From Coenobita brevimanus (taxonomy: Eukaryota > Arthropoda > Malacostraca > Decapoda > Coenobitidae), in assembly GCA_032717465.1 (NCBI GenBank), contig CM064732.1, forward strand, positions 37,668,888 to 37,732,887: a stretch of DNA of 64,000 nt. Direction: 5' to 3'. Below are positions 11,710 through 22,539 of this stretch, in pieces; the stretch's first letter is position 1; each line of letters opens with the position of its first letter. The notes below the pieces were generated by a model that saw nothing but the letters and a program-made list of their open reading frames with translations, was not told the origin of the DNA and did not search any database. The position numbers were made by a program, and so were the translations under genes.

Positions 11710-12700
11710 TGTGATAGTATTTATTTATCACTCTGCTGATGGATTGTTGCATAGTTCAATGTATGAAACATGTATTTTGTGTATGTATAAATAGTAACAT
11801 TCATTGGGAATAAATGCATGCTGTAATAAATGAATGAATATATAAAGTATATAATAGTTATTGTCGGTGCAAGTACTTAGTGATTGACTTATGCAGATAA
11901 TTGAAGTAGGTATGTGTACATAGGTTGTAACTATACAGTATGTTTTATATGTTTGTGCGGAATGTTTTGTCTACCACTGTGTCTATCACTGTGTGTTGTA
12001 TAAATGAAGTAACTATGTAACTCACTAATTTTTACCATGGAGGCAATGGTGTTAGTGGTGGTACAGATGGTGATAGTGTTGTCAGACACGAGTTGATTGA
12101 CGTTTTGTGGTGGTGTTCTCAGCTTCTCAGGAAAACACTAGTGCAGCAACTTCTAACTCTGGTAGCTGTGGTGAGTAAATGAGTAACGTTGAGTAATGTT
12201 GAGTAACGATGAGTGAGATGAGTGGTGAATGAGGGCTTTGGTATTTGCTGCCGTCGTCTGACCTTGTAACCCCTACATCATTGTGGTGGTGATGGATACG
12301 GAGGGTAGGTTGAAGAGAAGGGTGGAGTCAGGTGGTTGTGGGTTGTGAATTTTCTCGCTCGTTGTTTGCTTGTTGTTTCCTCACTCGTTGCTCGTTCTTC
12401 TTACTGTTTACTCGCTTGTGGTTACTTGATCGTATAATTGTAGTTTCTTGAGATGCTTGTGGTTTCCTTTACAGCATTTAATTCTACTTTCTTGCTGTAT
12501 GTTGTGAACTTGTAGCTGATCTTGGTTACGTGGCAGAATCTTAATATCTTGCTGTGATTGTAGCATTTCTTATTGTCAGTCTTGATAATGTAGATTCGTA
12601 GTATCGTTGGTATGTTGACTTGTTGATTTGTAGGCTTATAAGCTTGTAGACATGTAGGCTCGTAGGCATTGGTTTGTACGTTTGCGACACAAAAATAATT
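11710..12700. other. Right interior of the LTR insertion, no gene
   Basis: The sequence is GT-rich with several GAGTAA-type near-repeats around 12170-12215 and TTGTAGGCTTATAAGCTTGTAG-like short repeats near 12630. No coding region or known element was recognised. Confidence 0.45.
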
Positions 12701-13942
12701 TGTCAGTCTTGTAATTGATTACATAGTAGTTGTAGCTGAGCTGTAGTTAATACAGTAGACCCTTTTTATCCGTGGAATTTGCATCCGCGGATTTAAGTTT
12801 CCACAAATCAGACTTATTTTAATACTGTACTATACACTGTAACTTAATTTGAAATTGGCACGCAGCGCTCACTTCTTTTGTTGCTACAGTTAGCATACCC
12901 ACACCCACAGGCATTCCCACCATTCCGCCAGTCTTATTGTAAACAGCAATCAGTTCATTACTTACGTCGTCGTCGCCCTTCTCGTGTTTACAACTCTACT
13001 GTACTGTACTTCATTGTGTAAGTGAAAAATAGCTTCCAAGACACAAGTAATGGATAAAAGCAATCCTTCTAAGCCAAAGAGAGAGCGTAAGGTGTTATCT
13101 GGTGTCCTGTCAGAAGGGTCAGAGTAGACTCATAGCTAACCTACAGTGCCACCACACATCTTGTCACCTCACCACTTTGGCACTGTAGGAGCTGCACTAC
13201 AATCATCATACAGCAATCATCATCATCATACAGCAATTGTCATCATTGTACGAAGGTTATGAAGAGAACACAGTCTTTTGGTGAGTGTTAATATGTATTT
13301 GTAATATTTTAAAGTATGTTTTTACTTTTTCAGGGATGTGCTTAGCTTATGTGGAAGTAATATGCCGTTTTGTGATGATGACTTGAGTATCCGCGAAGTT
13401 GCCTTTCGCTCGGGTCTGTGAAACCTAACCCCCGCGGATAACTAGGGTCTACTGTAGTGAGTAGATATGTGAGGGGATAACCTCAGTTCACTTGTAGTCA
13501 GTGACAGGAGAAGATAAAGATGGATACTGGAGTTTGATTGTAGTTTATTTCTTCAGAGGGAATACCTCAAAACTTTATACTAAGTTTGTCTCACACGAGC
13601 GTATTGAGGTGGGAGCGGTTTTATGCTTGCTACACTCTCGCAGCCTCTCTCACTAGACCCCCCTTCTCGCTGTCTCCTCTCCAGTCTCCGAATTCCTTCT
13701 GACTTCTCCTCTTTCCTTCTGTATATAAGAACTTCTATCAAGTGGGCTATGCTGTCGTTGGATGTTCTAGAAGCCTGTGTGTGTGTATGAGTGGTAACTT
13801 TCCAGCCAAGCATCACAAGGTGCTGAATATGGCATTCCTCAGAGGGAATGTGCAAACAATATTTCCTGCAGGCCCTAGCCATGACTTTGATTTAACCTCT
13901 AGAGTACCTGTGTATGTTTTATGATATTGTAGAGTCCTGACG
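12701..13942. repeat. Right LTR, interrupted by MITE M1
   Basis: This copy matches the left LTR from TGTCAGTC to CCTGAC, except that a 702-bp MITE sits after the TTAATA at 12746-12752. The last base reads G where the left LTR has A. The TATATAAG box is kept at 13722-13729. Confidence 0.82.
12753..13454. mobile_element. Tigger-like MITE M1
   Basis: The ends are CAGTAGACCC and GGGTCTACTG with TA on both sides (12751-12752 and 13455-13456). The left LTR shows the empty site with a single TA, so the boundaries are exact. A short frame near 13050 reads DKSNPSKPKRERKVLSGV, which resembles the basic start of a Tigger transposase before an internal deletion. A second copy, itself interrupted, is M9 at 51579-52661. 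Confidence 0.9.
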
Positions 13943-14232
13943 CTGTCTGGCCTTTTTCTGCAATGCTCACAATCTCTTGATGTCCAGCCAGTCAGCCTCT
14001 TGCTCCATCGGTTATCTATTAATCTTACTACATGGCCTTCCCACCTCGATTTCTGTTTTTTTATAACTTTCATAATGTCTTTGACTCTAGTCTGCTCTCT
14101 CACCGAAGTTGATCTTTTCCTGTCTCTTAAAGGTATTCCCAACATTGACATTTCCATTGCTCTCTGAGAATGGATTAGTTGATTTCACATTGATTTTGTC
14201 AGTTCCCATGTCTCAGAACTGTGCATTATAGC
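13943..14232 (-). pseudogene. RTE-D LINE C-terminal region, right of the LTR insertion
   Basis: The minus strand encodes the C-terminal region of an RTE ORF: a SETWELT-like start, AMEMSMLGIPLRDRKRSTSV, REQTRVKDIM, then WEGHVVRLIDNRWSKRLTGW and RDCEHCRKRPD, where it stops at the LTR boundary. The remainder (RRWRDEIEK...) is at 2331-2476. It is 5'-truncated near 14232, as is common for LINE copies. Confidence 0.85.
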
Positions 14233-14439
14233 TGTAATTATTCATTATATACTTTTTATTTCATACATATTGGCATTTGGCAAACTACTTTTCATATCTC
14301 TGTGTTTACCAAATGCTTTCAGTCCAATTGTAATGCATTTTCTTATAATATGTGTGTGTGTTTGTACTCTATCAGATATGTTTATGTGAAGCTACAGAAC
14401 GTGGTGAATGTTTTTGGTGTATCAGATAGAGCCAGGATT

Positions 14440-14576
14440 CCGGGGGCTTGCATGGTGAGTGAATGGAAGTGTGGCCCATTGGAGTAGGCAAATTTGGGCT
14501 GTCTGGACATTGCTACTCCTCACCCCGCCCTGGGGTGGGAAAGGAGGTCCAGGATGATGATGATGATGATGATGAT
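14440..14576 (+). mobile_element. Possible retroposon 3' end with (GAT)n tail
   Basis: A compact stretch ends in (GATGAT)n at 14551-14576, followed by TA repeats. The layout resembles an RTE or SINE 3' end, but no second copy occurs in the window. Confidence 0.35.
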
Positions 14577-14706
14577 ATATATATAAATACTGTACAGTTA
14601 CTACTCGTTATATATTGAACCGGTATTCGATAATTCGCTACAACGATAACAAAAAAGTTACACCTCAAAATCCAATTTACAATGAATTTTCCGCTATAAC
14701 AATACT

Positions 14707-14761
14707 GCCATCAGAAAATTTTGTACGAAGCGCCAGGCTTTGTACAAAATTTTCTGATGGC
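14707..14761. repeat. Perfect 20-bp hairpin
   Basis: GCCATCAGAAAATTTTGTAC at 14707-14726 and its exact reverse complement at 14742-14761 enclose a 15-nt loop. Confidence 0.9.
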
Positions 14762-15075
14762 TCACGCAAGGCAACCGTCGCTTGTCTCAGGCAAGATGGC
14801 GGCCCTGACATACAGAGCATTGTTTTGGTTCAGTTGTGCATTCCCACCACCTTTTCAAAGCTCTGTCTTTTCCACTCATTCACATGTTATCCCCCTGCTA
14901 TCGTCACGTCTCAGCTGAGCGTCGTACTATAGTATACATTGTGTAGCACAAGGCCACCTTACGCAAATGTGATTATTGTGTTGTTGCAACGATGTACTGT
15001 ACATGAGTAACGCTGCCTGTATTGGTGTGATAGTGTTTATTTTGGTGAATTACTGTACTGTGGATTTGTGATTAA

Positions 15076-15826
15076 CCCCTAAAGGATCGATCCTTTTCCA
15101 GTATTTCGCTTGATACCTAATAGGATTGATAGAGGAGCCTTTGTAAAAAACTGCGGACACTAGGCTTCGGCCGATTGTGACATATATCAATGCAAACCAA
15201 TGAGAACTAAGTCCTGAGTAGGGAGGGGGGAGGATCTGGGCCCCTACCTATGGGGAGGGGGGTGATTCCTCCACTGCTCTCTCGCCACCTACCTCTACCC
15301 CAAACCTTTTGTACCCTCTCCTCCTCCCTCACTTGTGACTGGACTCACAGCTCCTACTACCATCTGTATAAAGCTGATTTTTCCATGCCACCCTCCCCCC
15401 ACCATCCTCCCTCCACCTTCCTCCTTCATTCTCCCTCCTTCACCCCCTTCATTGTCCCTCCACCTCCAGCTGCCACTTTCTTGCTGTGGCTACGTGGTAA
15501 ACATTTGACATATGTGAATGATATATACTGTACATTTTCTGGTGTGTAAGATCAAGATCTTTCATTCTATAATACCAAAAGTAATGGTGCAATTTTTTTC
15601 TCTCTTCCTATATGCAAGGGTTGCCAGTGTCAGTTTTTGATGATCTTTGACAGGCTATAGCTCAGTAACCAGTTGGTCTAGAATGCTCTGGTTTGCAACT
15701 TAAGGTGTGTAAATTCAAGCTCTAAACCTTGGGTATAACACTTTTTACTTCTGTAAGAGTCGAAAAATCAGCTCCACATGCAGGTTTTCAGGGAAGTTCG
15801 GTAGATCGAATTGTGTATCCTAGGAG
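15076..15826. mobile_element. piggyBac-like TTAA element P2, right end degraded
   Basis: It is preceded by TTAA at 15072-15075 and starts CCCCTAAAGG. TTAA follows at 15827-15830. The internal blocks match P1 in order. The right end lacks the GGG seen in P1, so it is probably eroded or truncated. No coding sequence is visible, and a C-rich stretch lies at 15280-15480. Confidence 0.55.
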
Positions 15827-15952
15827 TTAAGGAAGTGACTAAGGTGTGTTGTCATTTTTGTTTCAGTCTTGGGTAGGTGACTGGGAAGTTGAGTTGACGT
15901 AACCCCCTTGTATTTCAATCTCCCGATTTATGCTAAACTTGTTATACATTAA

Positions 15953-16972
15953 CCCTTTAACCGCGGGCATTGTTTTGCCCCGACTGGCCTCTCCCGCGGG
16001 GGTTTCGACCAAAATGTAAACAAACTTTAAACCTTTATAACTCTGCACAGAATAAATCTAGAGCGAAAAATAAGGTACCATTAGAAAGTACTAACCTTTG
16101 GCTTTGCAATGATGTAGGTTTCATGATTTCGTTGACTATCACTGGATGGGCATTGCCATTAGAAGTGAGCGATCTAAAATCACTATTTTTCGCTCACACA
16201 CCATTACCTTCGCTCATACACCATTACCAAATGCCAACCTCATTCTGATGATAATACTATAAACATATATGAACACTGCACATACGATAAACACCCACTC
16301 TGTGTTCACCGAGGCAGGTAAAAGGCACTGTAATTACCCGCACTTCACTGCCACATCAGCGGTGTTGTAATCACTATTTTTCGCTCACACACCATTACCA
16401 AATGCCAACCTCATTCTGATAATAATACTATAAACATATATGAACACTGCACATACGATAAACACCCACTCTGTGTTCACTGAGGCAGGTAAAAGGCACT
16501 GTAATTGCCCGCACTTCACTGCCATATCAGCGGTGTTGTAATCACTATTTTTCGCTCACACACCATTACCAAATGCCAACCTCATTCTGATAATAATACT
16601 ATAAACATACATGAACACTGCACATACGATAAACACCCACTCTGTGTTCACTGAGGCAGGTAAAAGGCACTGTAATTGCCTGCACTTCACTGCCACATCA
16701 GCAGTGTTGTCACTCACACAGCTGGACAGATACTGATGCGTGTTTGGTCCGGGGTGGGGTGGGGGGCCCAGGGGGTGGGAGGTGGGGCCCCAGGGGGGGA
16801 GAGGTGGGGGTTGGCTGGAGTGAAAGAACTTAATAGCTACTCTCCCGTGAAACAATTGGCGCACGGAAAAAACGCGGGGTATTCAAAATATTCACAAACA
16901 TTCGAGAATGACACCCGCGATTTGATCCAGTTTTTGCAATGTCATTCTGGAATGACACCCGCGGTTAAAGGG
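15953..16972. mobile_element. piggyBac-like MITE P4 with perfect TIRs
   Basis: TTAA (15949-15952 and 16973-16976) flanks perfect 15-bp inverted repeats CCCTTTAACCGCGGG. Two GAATGACACCCGCG motifs near the right end form a subterminal repeat. The middle is a three-unit tandem array. A G-rich tract lies at 16750-16818. No transposase is encoded, so movement would need a source enzyme in trans. Confidence 0.88.
16179..16712. repeat. Three-unit tandem array inside P4
   Basis: Units start with CACTATTTTTCGCTCACACA at 16181, 16372 and 16543 (spacing 191 and 171 bp). The first unit carries an extra short duplication of its CGCTCAYACACCATTACC motif. Units are very similar, indicating recent amplification. 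Confidence 0.92.
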
Positions 16973-17025
16973 TTAAGGTATGACCTGACGTAACCCCATC
17001 GTATAATGAGTAGTGACTGTATATA

Positions 17026-17458
17026 CAGTGGTCCCTTGCATTTAGCATGTTTCAAGTTAGCGATTTTCGCGTTTAGCAAGAGGTTGGAAAAGGTACCAAT
17101 CCCGCGCATTTAGCGATGTGGGGCGCGAAATGCCTTGTCTGTCCGCCACCAGACTGCCATTGTTATCATTGTTGTGAGCATCTGGCAACTTTGGATGCTT
17201 TTTTTTTTTTTCTCTCTCACAGTGCCGAGCATTTGGCATTTTTCGCTGGTGAGTAGATGTATAACCATACAGTATTGTATCTGTATAATGTATTGCTAAA
17301 ACACTTTCATTTTTGGCACTGAAAGTAGGAGATAAGGGGTCAAAAAGGTGACATGGAGGATGAGCACAGACTAATTGATATTTTTCCAGTATAAAGTACA
17401 CCGCATTTAGCGATGATTTCGCGAGACTAATTAAATTGCTAAACGCGAGGGACTACTG
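17026..17458. mobile_element. MITE M4
   Basis: The ends CAGTGGTCCCTTGCATTTAG and TAAACGCGAGGGACTACTG are imperfect inverted repeats flanked by TA. It is 433 bp with no coding capacity and shows the CAGT...ACTG style of Tigger/mariner elements. Confidence 0.82.
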
Positions 17459-17470
17459 TATATATATATA

Positions 17471-17525
<55 letters not shown>
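17459..17525. repeat. (TA)n microsatellite between M4 and M5
   Basis: An almost pure TA run separates two TA-target elements. Confidence 0.95.
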
Positions 17526-17526
<1 letters not shown>

Positions 17527-18265
17527 CTCATTCAATCCTCGTAAATCGCGGCAATTTGGGTCTGGACCACTGCCGCAATTTACAAATTCCGCGGTTTATA
17601 AATAATAACTCTTATGTGAAAAATGAATTTGGGTCTGGACTTTGGCCAACCACCCCCCACAGCACCCTACCTACACCTATCTAGGTACCATCAAACACAA
17701 ACATACAAATTTAGGAATATTCAGTGCATGTATTTAATAGAAATAAGCTATGTTAAGGGATCTCACCTTAATCCTATGACGATATTGCTTAAGTGCATGC
17801 AGTGGGGCGGTGTTGGGAAGAACTTAGAACCTCTCAGCATGAGGTGGGGGTGCTCCCTCATGCTGTTCTCCGTTCTCCGGCTCCTCTGCCTCCCTCAGGA
17901 AGCCCTCAAAGTCTGCCTCAGAGATGACAGATGCTACGTCATCCACGTCCTCAGTCTGTGAAGGGCCAGGCTGTGGTTCAGGCTCAGTTTCTGCCCTTAC
18001 CCGGGCAAAATAGTGCGTGATGAGTTCCTGATGTTTCTCATTAACTCTGCGGCATTAGTATGCACACTTGCCACCAGGGACGGGTGGTGATTGGTTGTTG
18101 GGTCACGATTTTCAAATTGAATGCCGCGGTTTATGATTCTCCTCAGAAAAGGCCCACTTCGGTGCCTAGATCCGCGATTTTCGTGACTTAACAGCGATTT
18201 AAGGGCGCCGGCAGTCTGACAGCCACTTAGCCGTGATTTATAAACACGCGATTTACGAGGATTGA

Positions 18266-18268
<3 letters not shown>
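17526..18268 (-). mobile_element. Tigger-like MITE M5
   Basis: The left end CTCATTCAATCCTCGTAAAT and the right end, whose complement reads CACTCAATCCTCGTAAAT, form the inverted repeats, with TA outside. It is about 743 bp and carries a remnant of a Tigger transposase C-terminus on the minus strand. Confidence 0.82.
17830..18060 (-). pseudogene. Tigger transposase acidic C-terminal remnant in M5
   Basis: On the minus strand a frame reads NEKHQELITHYFARV, then ETEPEPQPGPSQTEDVDD, then VISEADFEGFLREAEE. This parallels the remnant in M11 (53967-54389), which has the same order of a helical stretch, a spacer and a DFEGF motif. The DDE core is absent. Confidence 0.65.

Positions 18269-18301
<33 letters not shown>
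18269..18301. repeat. (TA)n microsatellite at the RTE-A 5' junction
   Basis: TA run directly abutting the truncated 5' end of the RTE-A LINE. Confidence 0.95.
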
Positions 18302-18308
<7 letters not shown>

Positions 18309-21089
18309 AGTAAAAGATGGAAGAAGAGCATAAGACAGTATGGATCAGTTGGGCCAAGGATTGTGTGGGTAAAGTTGAAAGTTGGAATACAAATGTGGGC
18401 GATTGTGTGTGTGTATGCGCCAACGCAAGATCGTGCTAGAAGAGTGAGAGAAGAGTTCTGGACAAATGTGGAAGTGTGCATGGAAAAGTTTGGAAGGAAT
18501 GAGAGAGTGTTTTTGATTGGTGATATGAATGGTAAAGTTGGTAATGTGAAGGTGGATGGAATAGTTGGTGAGTGGGGTGTGCCTGCTCAGATAGATGAGA
18601 ATGGGAGTGCGTTAGTGGACATTTGTGCTGGGAGGGGGTTGGTGATAGCCAATACCCTCTTCAGGCATAAAATGATCCACAGGTATACATGGCGAGTGAT
18701 GAGAAGGGTGGGTGGTGAACTGAATGAAAGGAAGGCAATGATTGATTATGTGTGTGTGGATGAAAGGATGCGAAGATGTGTAAAGGATGCAAGAGTGTAT
18801 AGAGGTTGGGGGAGTGGACTTTCTGACCACTACTTGGTGGTGGCCAGAATTAGGATGCAAGTAAGATGGAGGAATAGAAGAAGGGAAAGACGAGAGGAAG
18901 GAGTAGTTGCAAGGAGAGTGGAAAGGTTACAAGAGGATGAGAAAAAGGCAGAGTATAAGAGAGAAGTGGAGGAACGATTGGGCAAATATGAATTGGAGCA
19001 GATGGGAGACGTGGAAGGTATGTGTAAGATATTTACAGAAGAAATATGTGCAGCATGTGATGTGGTGTGTGGAAGGAAGAGAAGATAGAGGGGGGTGCAA
19101 GGAACAGCGTGGTGGACTGAAGAGGTGAAACAGGCTGTGGCACAAAAGAAGAAAGCATACAATGAATGGATGAGAAATAGGGGCGTGGAAGAAGTTGAGA
19201 GGTGGAAGAGAGAGTTATATGTGGAAGGGAAGAGAGAGGTGAAAAGATTAGTAAGAGAGAGTAAGAAGAGAATGGATGAGGAATTTGGAAGGAATCTGAG
19301 TGTAAAGTGGAGGGACTGTAAGAAAATGTTCTGGAGAGAAGTGAAAAGAGTAAGACAGGGTGGAAGTGAAGTTAGCAGGGGAGTGAAAGATAAAAATGGT
19401 AGATTACTAGTGGAGAAGGGAGAAAAAGTGAGCAGATGGAGAGAACACTTTAAGGAATTGTTGAACGTAGAGGATGGAAGTAATGCGAGTATAAGTGGCT
19501 GGGGAATGGCTGGGAGAAGGAGGGAGGTGAGAAGACAGGAAGAAATCAGTAGGATAGAAGTTGTGGAAGCAGTGAAGAAAGTTAAATTGGGGAAAGCCCC
19601 AGGAATTGATGGAGTGTGTGGTGAAATGCTGAAGCATGGGGGAGAGATAGTAGTAGAATGGATGTGGAAGATGTGCAGATTGGCCTGGGAGGAAGGTAGA
19701 GTCCCAGAGGATTGGAAGTCAGGTATAATTATTCCCTTGTACAAAGGAAAAGGGGAAAAAGAAGTGTGTGGTAATCATAGGGGCATTTGTCTTCTTAGTA
19801 TAATAGGAAAAGTGTATGGTAGGATACTTATAGACAGAGTTAGAGAAAGAACAGAGAAATTAGTTGGAGAAGAACAGGGAGGCTTTAGGAAGGGAAGAGG
19901 TTGTGTAGATCAGATATTCATTCTTAGATCTTTAGTGGAAAAGTTTCTAGAGAAGGGAAAGAAGTTGTATGCGGCTTTCATGGATTTGGAGAAAGCATAT
20001 GACAGGGTGGATAGACAAGGATTGTGGAAAGTGTTAAGAATATATGGAGTAGATGGGAAGTTGTTGAATCCTGTGAAGAGTATGTACGATGGTGCGAAGG
20101 CTGCAGTGCGTGTGGATGGTGAACTAAGTGAATTTTTCTCTTTGAAAGTTGGTTTGAAACAGGGATGTGTCATGTCTCCATGGTTGTTCAGTCTGTACAT
20201 GGATGGGGTAATAAAAGAGGTACAAGGTAGGGTAGTGGATGTTGGAGTGGCCCTGGTGAGAGAGGATAGTGTTTGGAAACTCCCTGTACTGTTGTTTGCA
20301 GATGATACTGTGTTGTTGAGTGAAGACGAATGGGAGCTGCAAGGCTTGGTGGATGAGTTTGAGAGAGTGTGTAAGAAACGGAACCTAGAGGTGAATGTAG
20401 GGAAGAGTAAAGTGATGGTCTTTGAGAGAGGTGAAGTTAGTGAATGTACAGCGAGGTTGGATGGTGAGGAATTGGAAAATGTGAGTACGTTTAAGTATTT
20501 GGGTAGTGTGATGAGTAAGGATGGAGGTTTGGAGGGTGAAGTGCTTGAAAGGGTACAGCAGGGAAGAAAGGTTGCTGGTTCCTTGAAAGCAGTGATAAGA
20601 AACAGGGAAGTGAGCATGGAAGTGAAAAAGTTACTACATGACAGTATTGTGATACCAACTCTAACGTACGGAAGTGAAGCTTGGACATTGTTGGAAGGAC
20701 ACAAGTCAAGAGTGAGAGCAGTGGAAATGAGTTATTTAAGAGGAGCCTGTGGAGTCACGTGGAGAGACAGGCTGACGAATGAGGATATAAAGGAGCGTTG
20801 TGGTGTGGATGTGGATGTGATAGGAAGCGTTATGAGGAACACACTGAGGTGGTTTGGCCATGTGGAGAGGATGGAGGGTGAAAGACTGACGAAGAGAGTG
20901 TAAGTGAGTGAGGTGGAGGGGGGAAGAGGGAGGGGGAGGCCGAGGATGAGATGGAGGGATGGGGTGGAGAGGTATATGAGAAAGGGGGGTGTGAGTTGGG
21001 AGCAGGGCAGTGAAATGGCGGGGGACAGGGCGACTTGGAGGCGATTTGTTTGTGGCCACCCCAAACGGGATTGAGGCGTCTGGCAATAG

Positions 21090-21103
<14 letters not shown>
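18302..21103 (+). mobile_element. RTE-A LINE copy 1, 5'-truncated
   Basis: This is an RTE-clade-like LINE, 2.8 kb long. It starts inside the endonuclease domain and ends in (GATA)n without poly(A). Its ORF ends in FVCGHPKRD-stop; the DNA coding these last residues plus GGCGTCTGGCAATAGATA forms the 3' tail shared with the SINEs at 26738, 51594 and 57265. It sits between a TA tract and a TA/GATA block. Confidence 0.93.
18306..21074 (+). pseudogene. RTE-A endonuclease-reverse transcriptase, two nonsense codons
   Basis: One frame runs from the endonuclease (VCVYAPTQDRARRVREEFW, then FLIGDMNGKVGN, then SGLSDHYLVVARIR with its SDH) through the RT. The fingers read LGKAPGIDGVCGEMLKHGG, then LYKGKGEKEVCGNHRGICLL. 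Motif A is AFMDLEKAYDRVDRQG, motif B LKQGCVMSPWLFSLYMDG, motif C LLFADDTVLL. The C-terminal region has TLRWFGHVERM. The frame is broken only by TAG at 19086-19088 and TAA at 20901-20903; the latter is TAT in the related copy at 30527. No frameshifts were seen, so this is a young copy. The N-terminal part of the endonuclease, including its first metal ligand, is missing. Confidence 0.92.
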
Positions 21104-21575
<472 letters not shown>

Positions 21576-22464
21576 CAGTACCCTCGCGTCCAACACAATA
21601 ATATTGTCATGCATGGGTCCTGTGTTGGACCAAAACCGTGTTGGACAAACAACACCTTATGGGGAAAAATGAATTATGTCAGCAACCCTAGGAAAAGTCA
21701 CCCTAAATACCTACCGTATACCTATACAAATATTGGTACTACTGTAATTATAATAAAGGGTACTGTACTATGAATGATAACTAACCTTTTAGGATAGTGT
21801 TGGTGGGCTTGCTGGGAATGGAAGGTGATATCCGAGGCTGTAGGTAGTCCTTCTGGGTCCCTGGAGGATGGCTGCTGGCGTCTCTAGTGGATAATGGCTG
21901 CTGCTCCTCCTCAACCTCCTTCATAAATCCTTTGAAATTCCTCTCCCCTTTCTTCTGCCTCTTGATGAATTCTAGCTTGATTGCGTGAGGGAGGTGCCGC
22001 TGCTTCTTGGGGTTCTCAGAAGGCTTCCTAGGCATCATGAGCTGAGTAAAATGCAGTATCAAGGGCAGAAAATGCAGTGAGAAAAAAGCACCGTCCAATG
22101 TGAATTATGCGACTGAGTGGCGCGGTGGCGGGAGAAATTTTAACAAAACATCACGTAAGAGCAGAAGCTTTTTTAATTGGGCGACATCACGATCACGTCA
22201 CGATAGCAGGCGGGGGAGGCCACTTGACCGGAAGTTTTGATTGGCTGTCAGCGTCACGGGAACGTCCAGTATGACCGTGTTGGACCAGGGGTGATCATGC
22301 TAGAGGCGAACTCTGCGGATTTCGCCCACTTCTTGAAGCTCCGTCCGTGTTATGCTAACACACCTTTTTTACAGTGCTTAAATCGTATTAAATCGTACTA
22401 ATTTTTTGCTCTCTGTGCTGGACACGAATCGTGCTGGACAAACGCGTGTTGGACGCGAGGGTAT

Positions 22465-22466
<2 letters not shown>
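21576..22466 (-). mobile_element. Tigger-like deletion derivative T2-B
   Basis: It has the same CAGTACCCTCGCGTCC ends as T2-A but is 891 bp long. The transposase interior has been removed, joining the HTH start to the acidic tail. Confidence 0.88.
21781..22035 (-). CDS. T2-B HTH-acidic tail fusion ORF
   Basis: This is an open frame of 84 residues from MPRKPSENPKK. The first ~33 residues match the start of the Tigger helix-turn-helix (IKLEFIKRQKKGERN). They are fused in frame to the C-terminal acidic motif FKGFMKEVEEEQQPL and a Ser/Pro-rich tail. T2-C has the same junction, so the deletion predates their spread. The HTH is incomplete, lacking the recognition helix seen in T2-A, so DNA binding is doubtful. 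No promoter was identified. It may be only a passenger of the MITE, or could encode a small protein related to the transposase. Confidence 0.45.
   Translation of the reverse strand: MPRKPSENPKKQRHLPHAIKLEFIKRQKKGERNFKGFMKEVEEEQQPLSTRDASSHPPGTQKDYLQPRISPSIPSKPTNTILKG

Positions 22467-22536
<70 letters not shown>
22467..22536. repeat. (TG)n/(TA)n microsatellite
   Basis: Simple repeat joining T2-B to T1-b. Confidence 0.95.

Positions 22537-22539
<3 letters not shown>

Larger units (their letters stand above)
2477..13942. mobile_element. LTR-bounded insertion, about 11.5 kb, non-coding and internally nested
   Basis: Two direct repeats of about 535 bp (2477-3011 and 12701-13942, the second enlarged by a MITE) bound this segment. 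They begin TGTCAG and end CTGACA (CTGACG in the right copy), the TG...CA palindromic ends of LTRs. A perfect 4-bp duplication, CTGT, lies at 2473-2476 and 13943-13946 (or 5 bp with one mismatch). The flanks rejoin an RTE ORF in frame. Excluding nested J1 and P1/J2, only about 2.5 kb of interior remains, and no gag, protease, reverse transcriptase or integrase is visible in it. It is best described as a non-autonomous LTR retrotransposon. No convincing primer-binding site or polypurine tract was recognised, so orientation is unresolved. Confidence 0.8.
14595..17019. mobile_element. TA-flanked TIR element M3 with two nested TTAA elements
   Basis: The left end CAGTTACTACTCGTTATA and the right end, whose complement reads CAGTCACTACTCATTATA, form about 18-bp inverted repeats. 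TA precedes and follows. The interior holds P2 and P4. Native sequence is about 0.65 kb and includes a perfect hairpin at 14707-14761. No transposase frame is left. Confidence 0.78.

Noticed and set aside
2331..14232. Two independent truncated RTE copies flanking unrelated DNA
   Set aside because: The two fragments are non-overlapping, on the same strand, and join in frame at a short duplication, which is far better explained by one insertion.
18830..20704. Long minus-strand open frames (up to about 300 codons) opposite the RTE-A ORF
   Set aside because: They are antisense shadows of a purine-rich coding strand, rich in Ser, Leu, Phe and Thr, with no domain. The plus-strand RT motifs explain the sequence.
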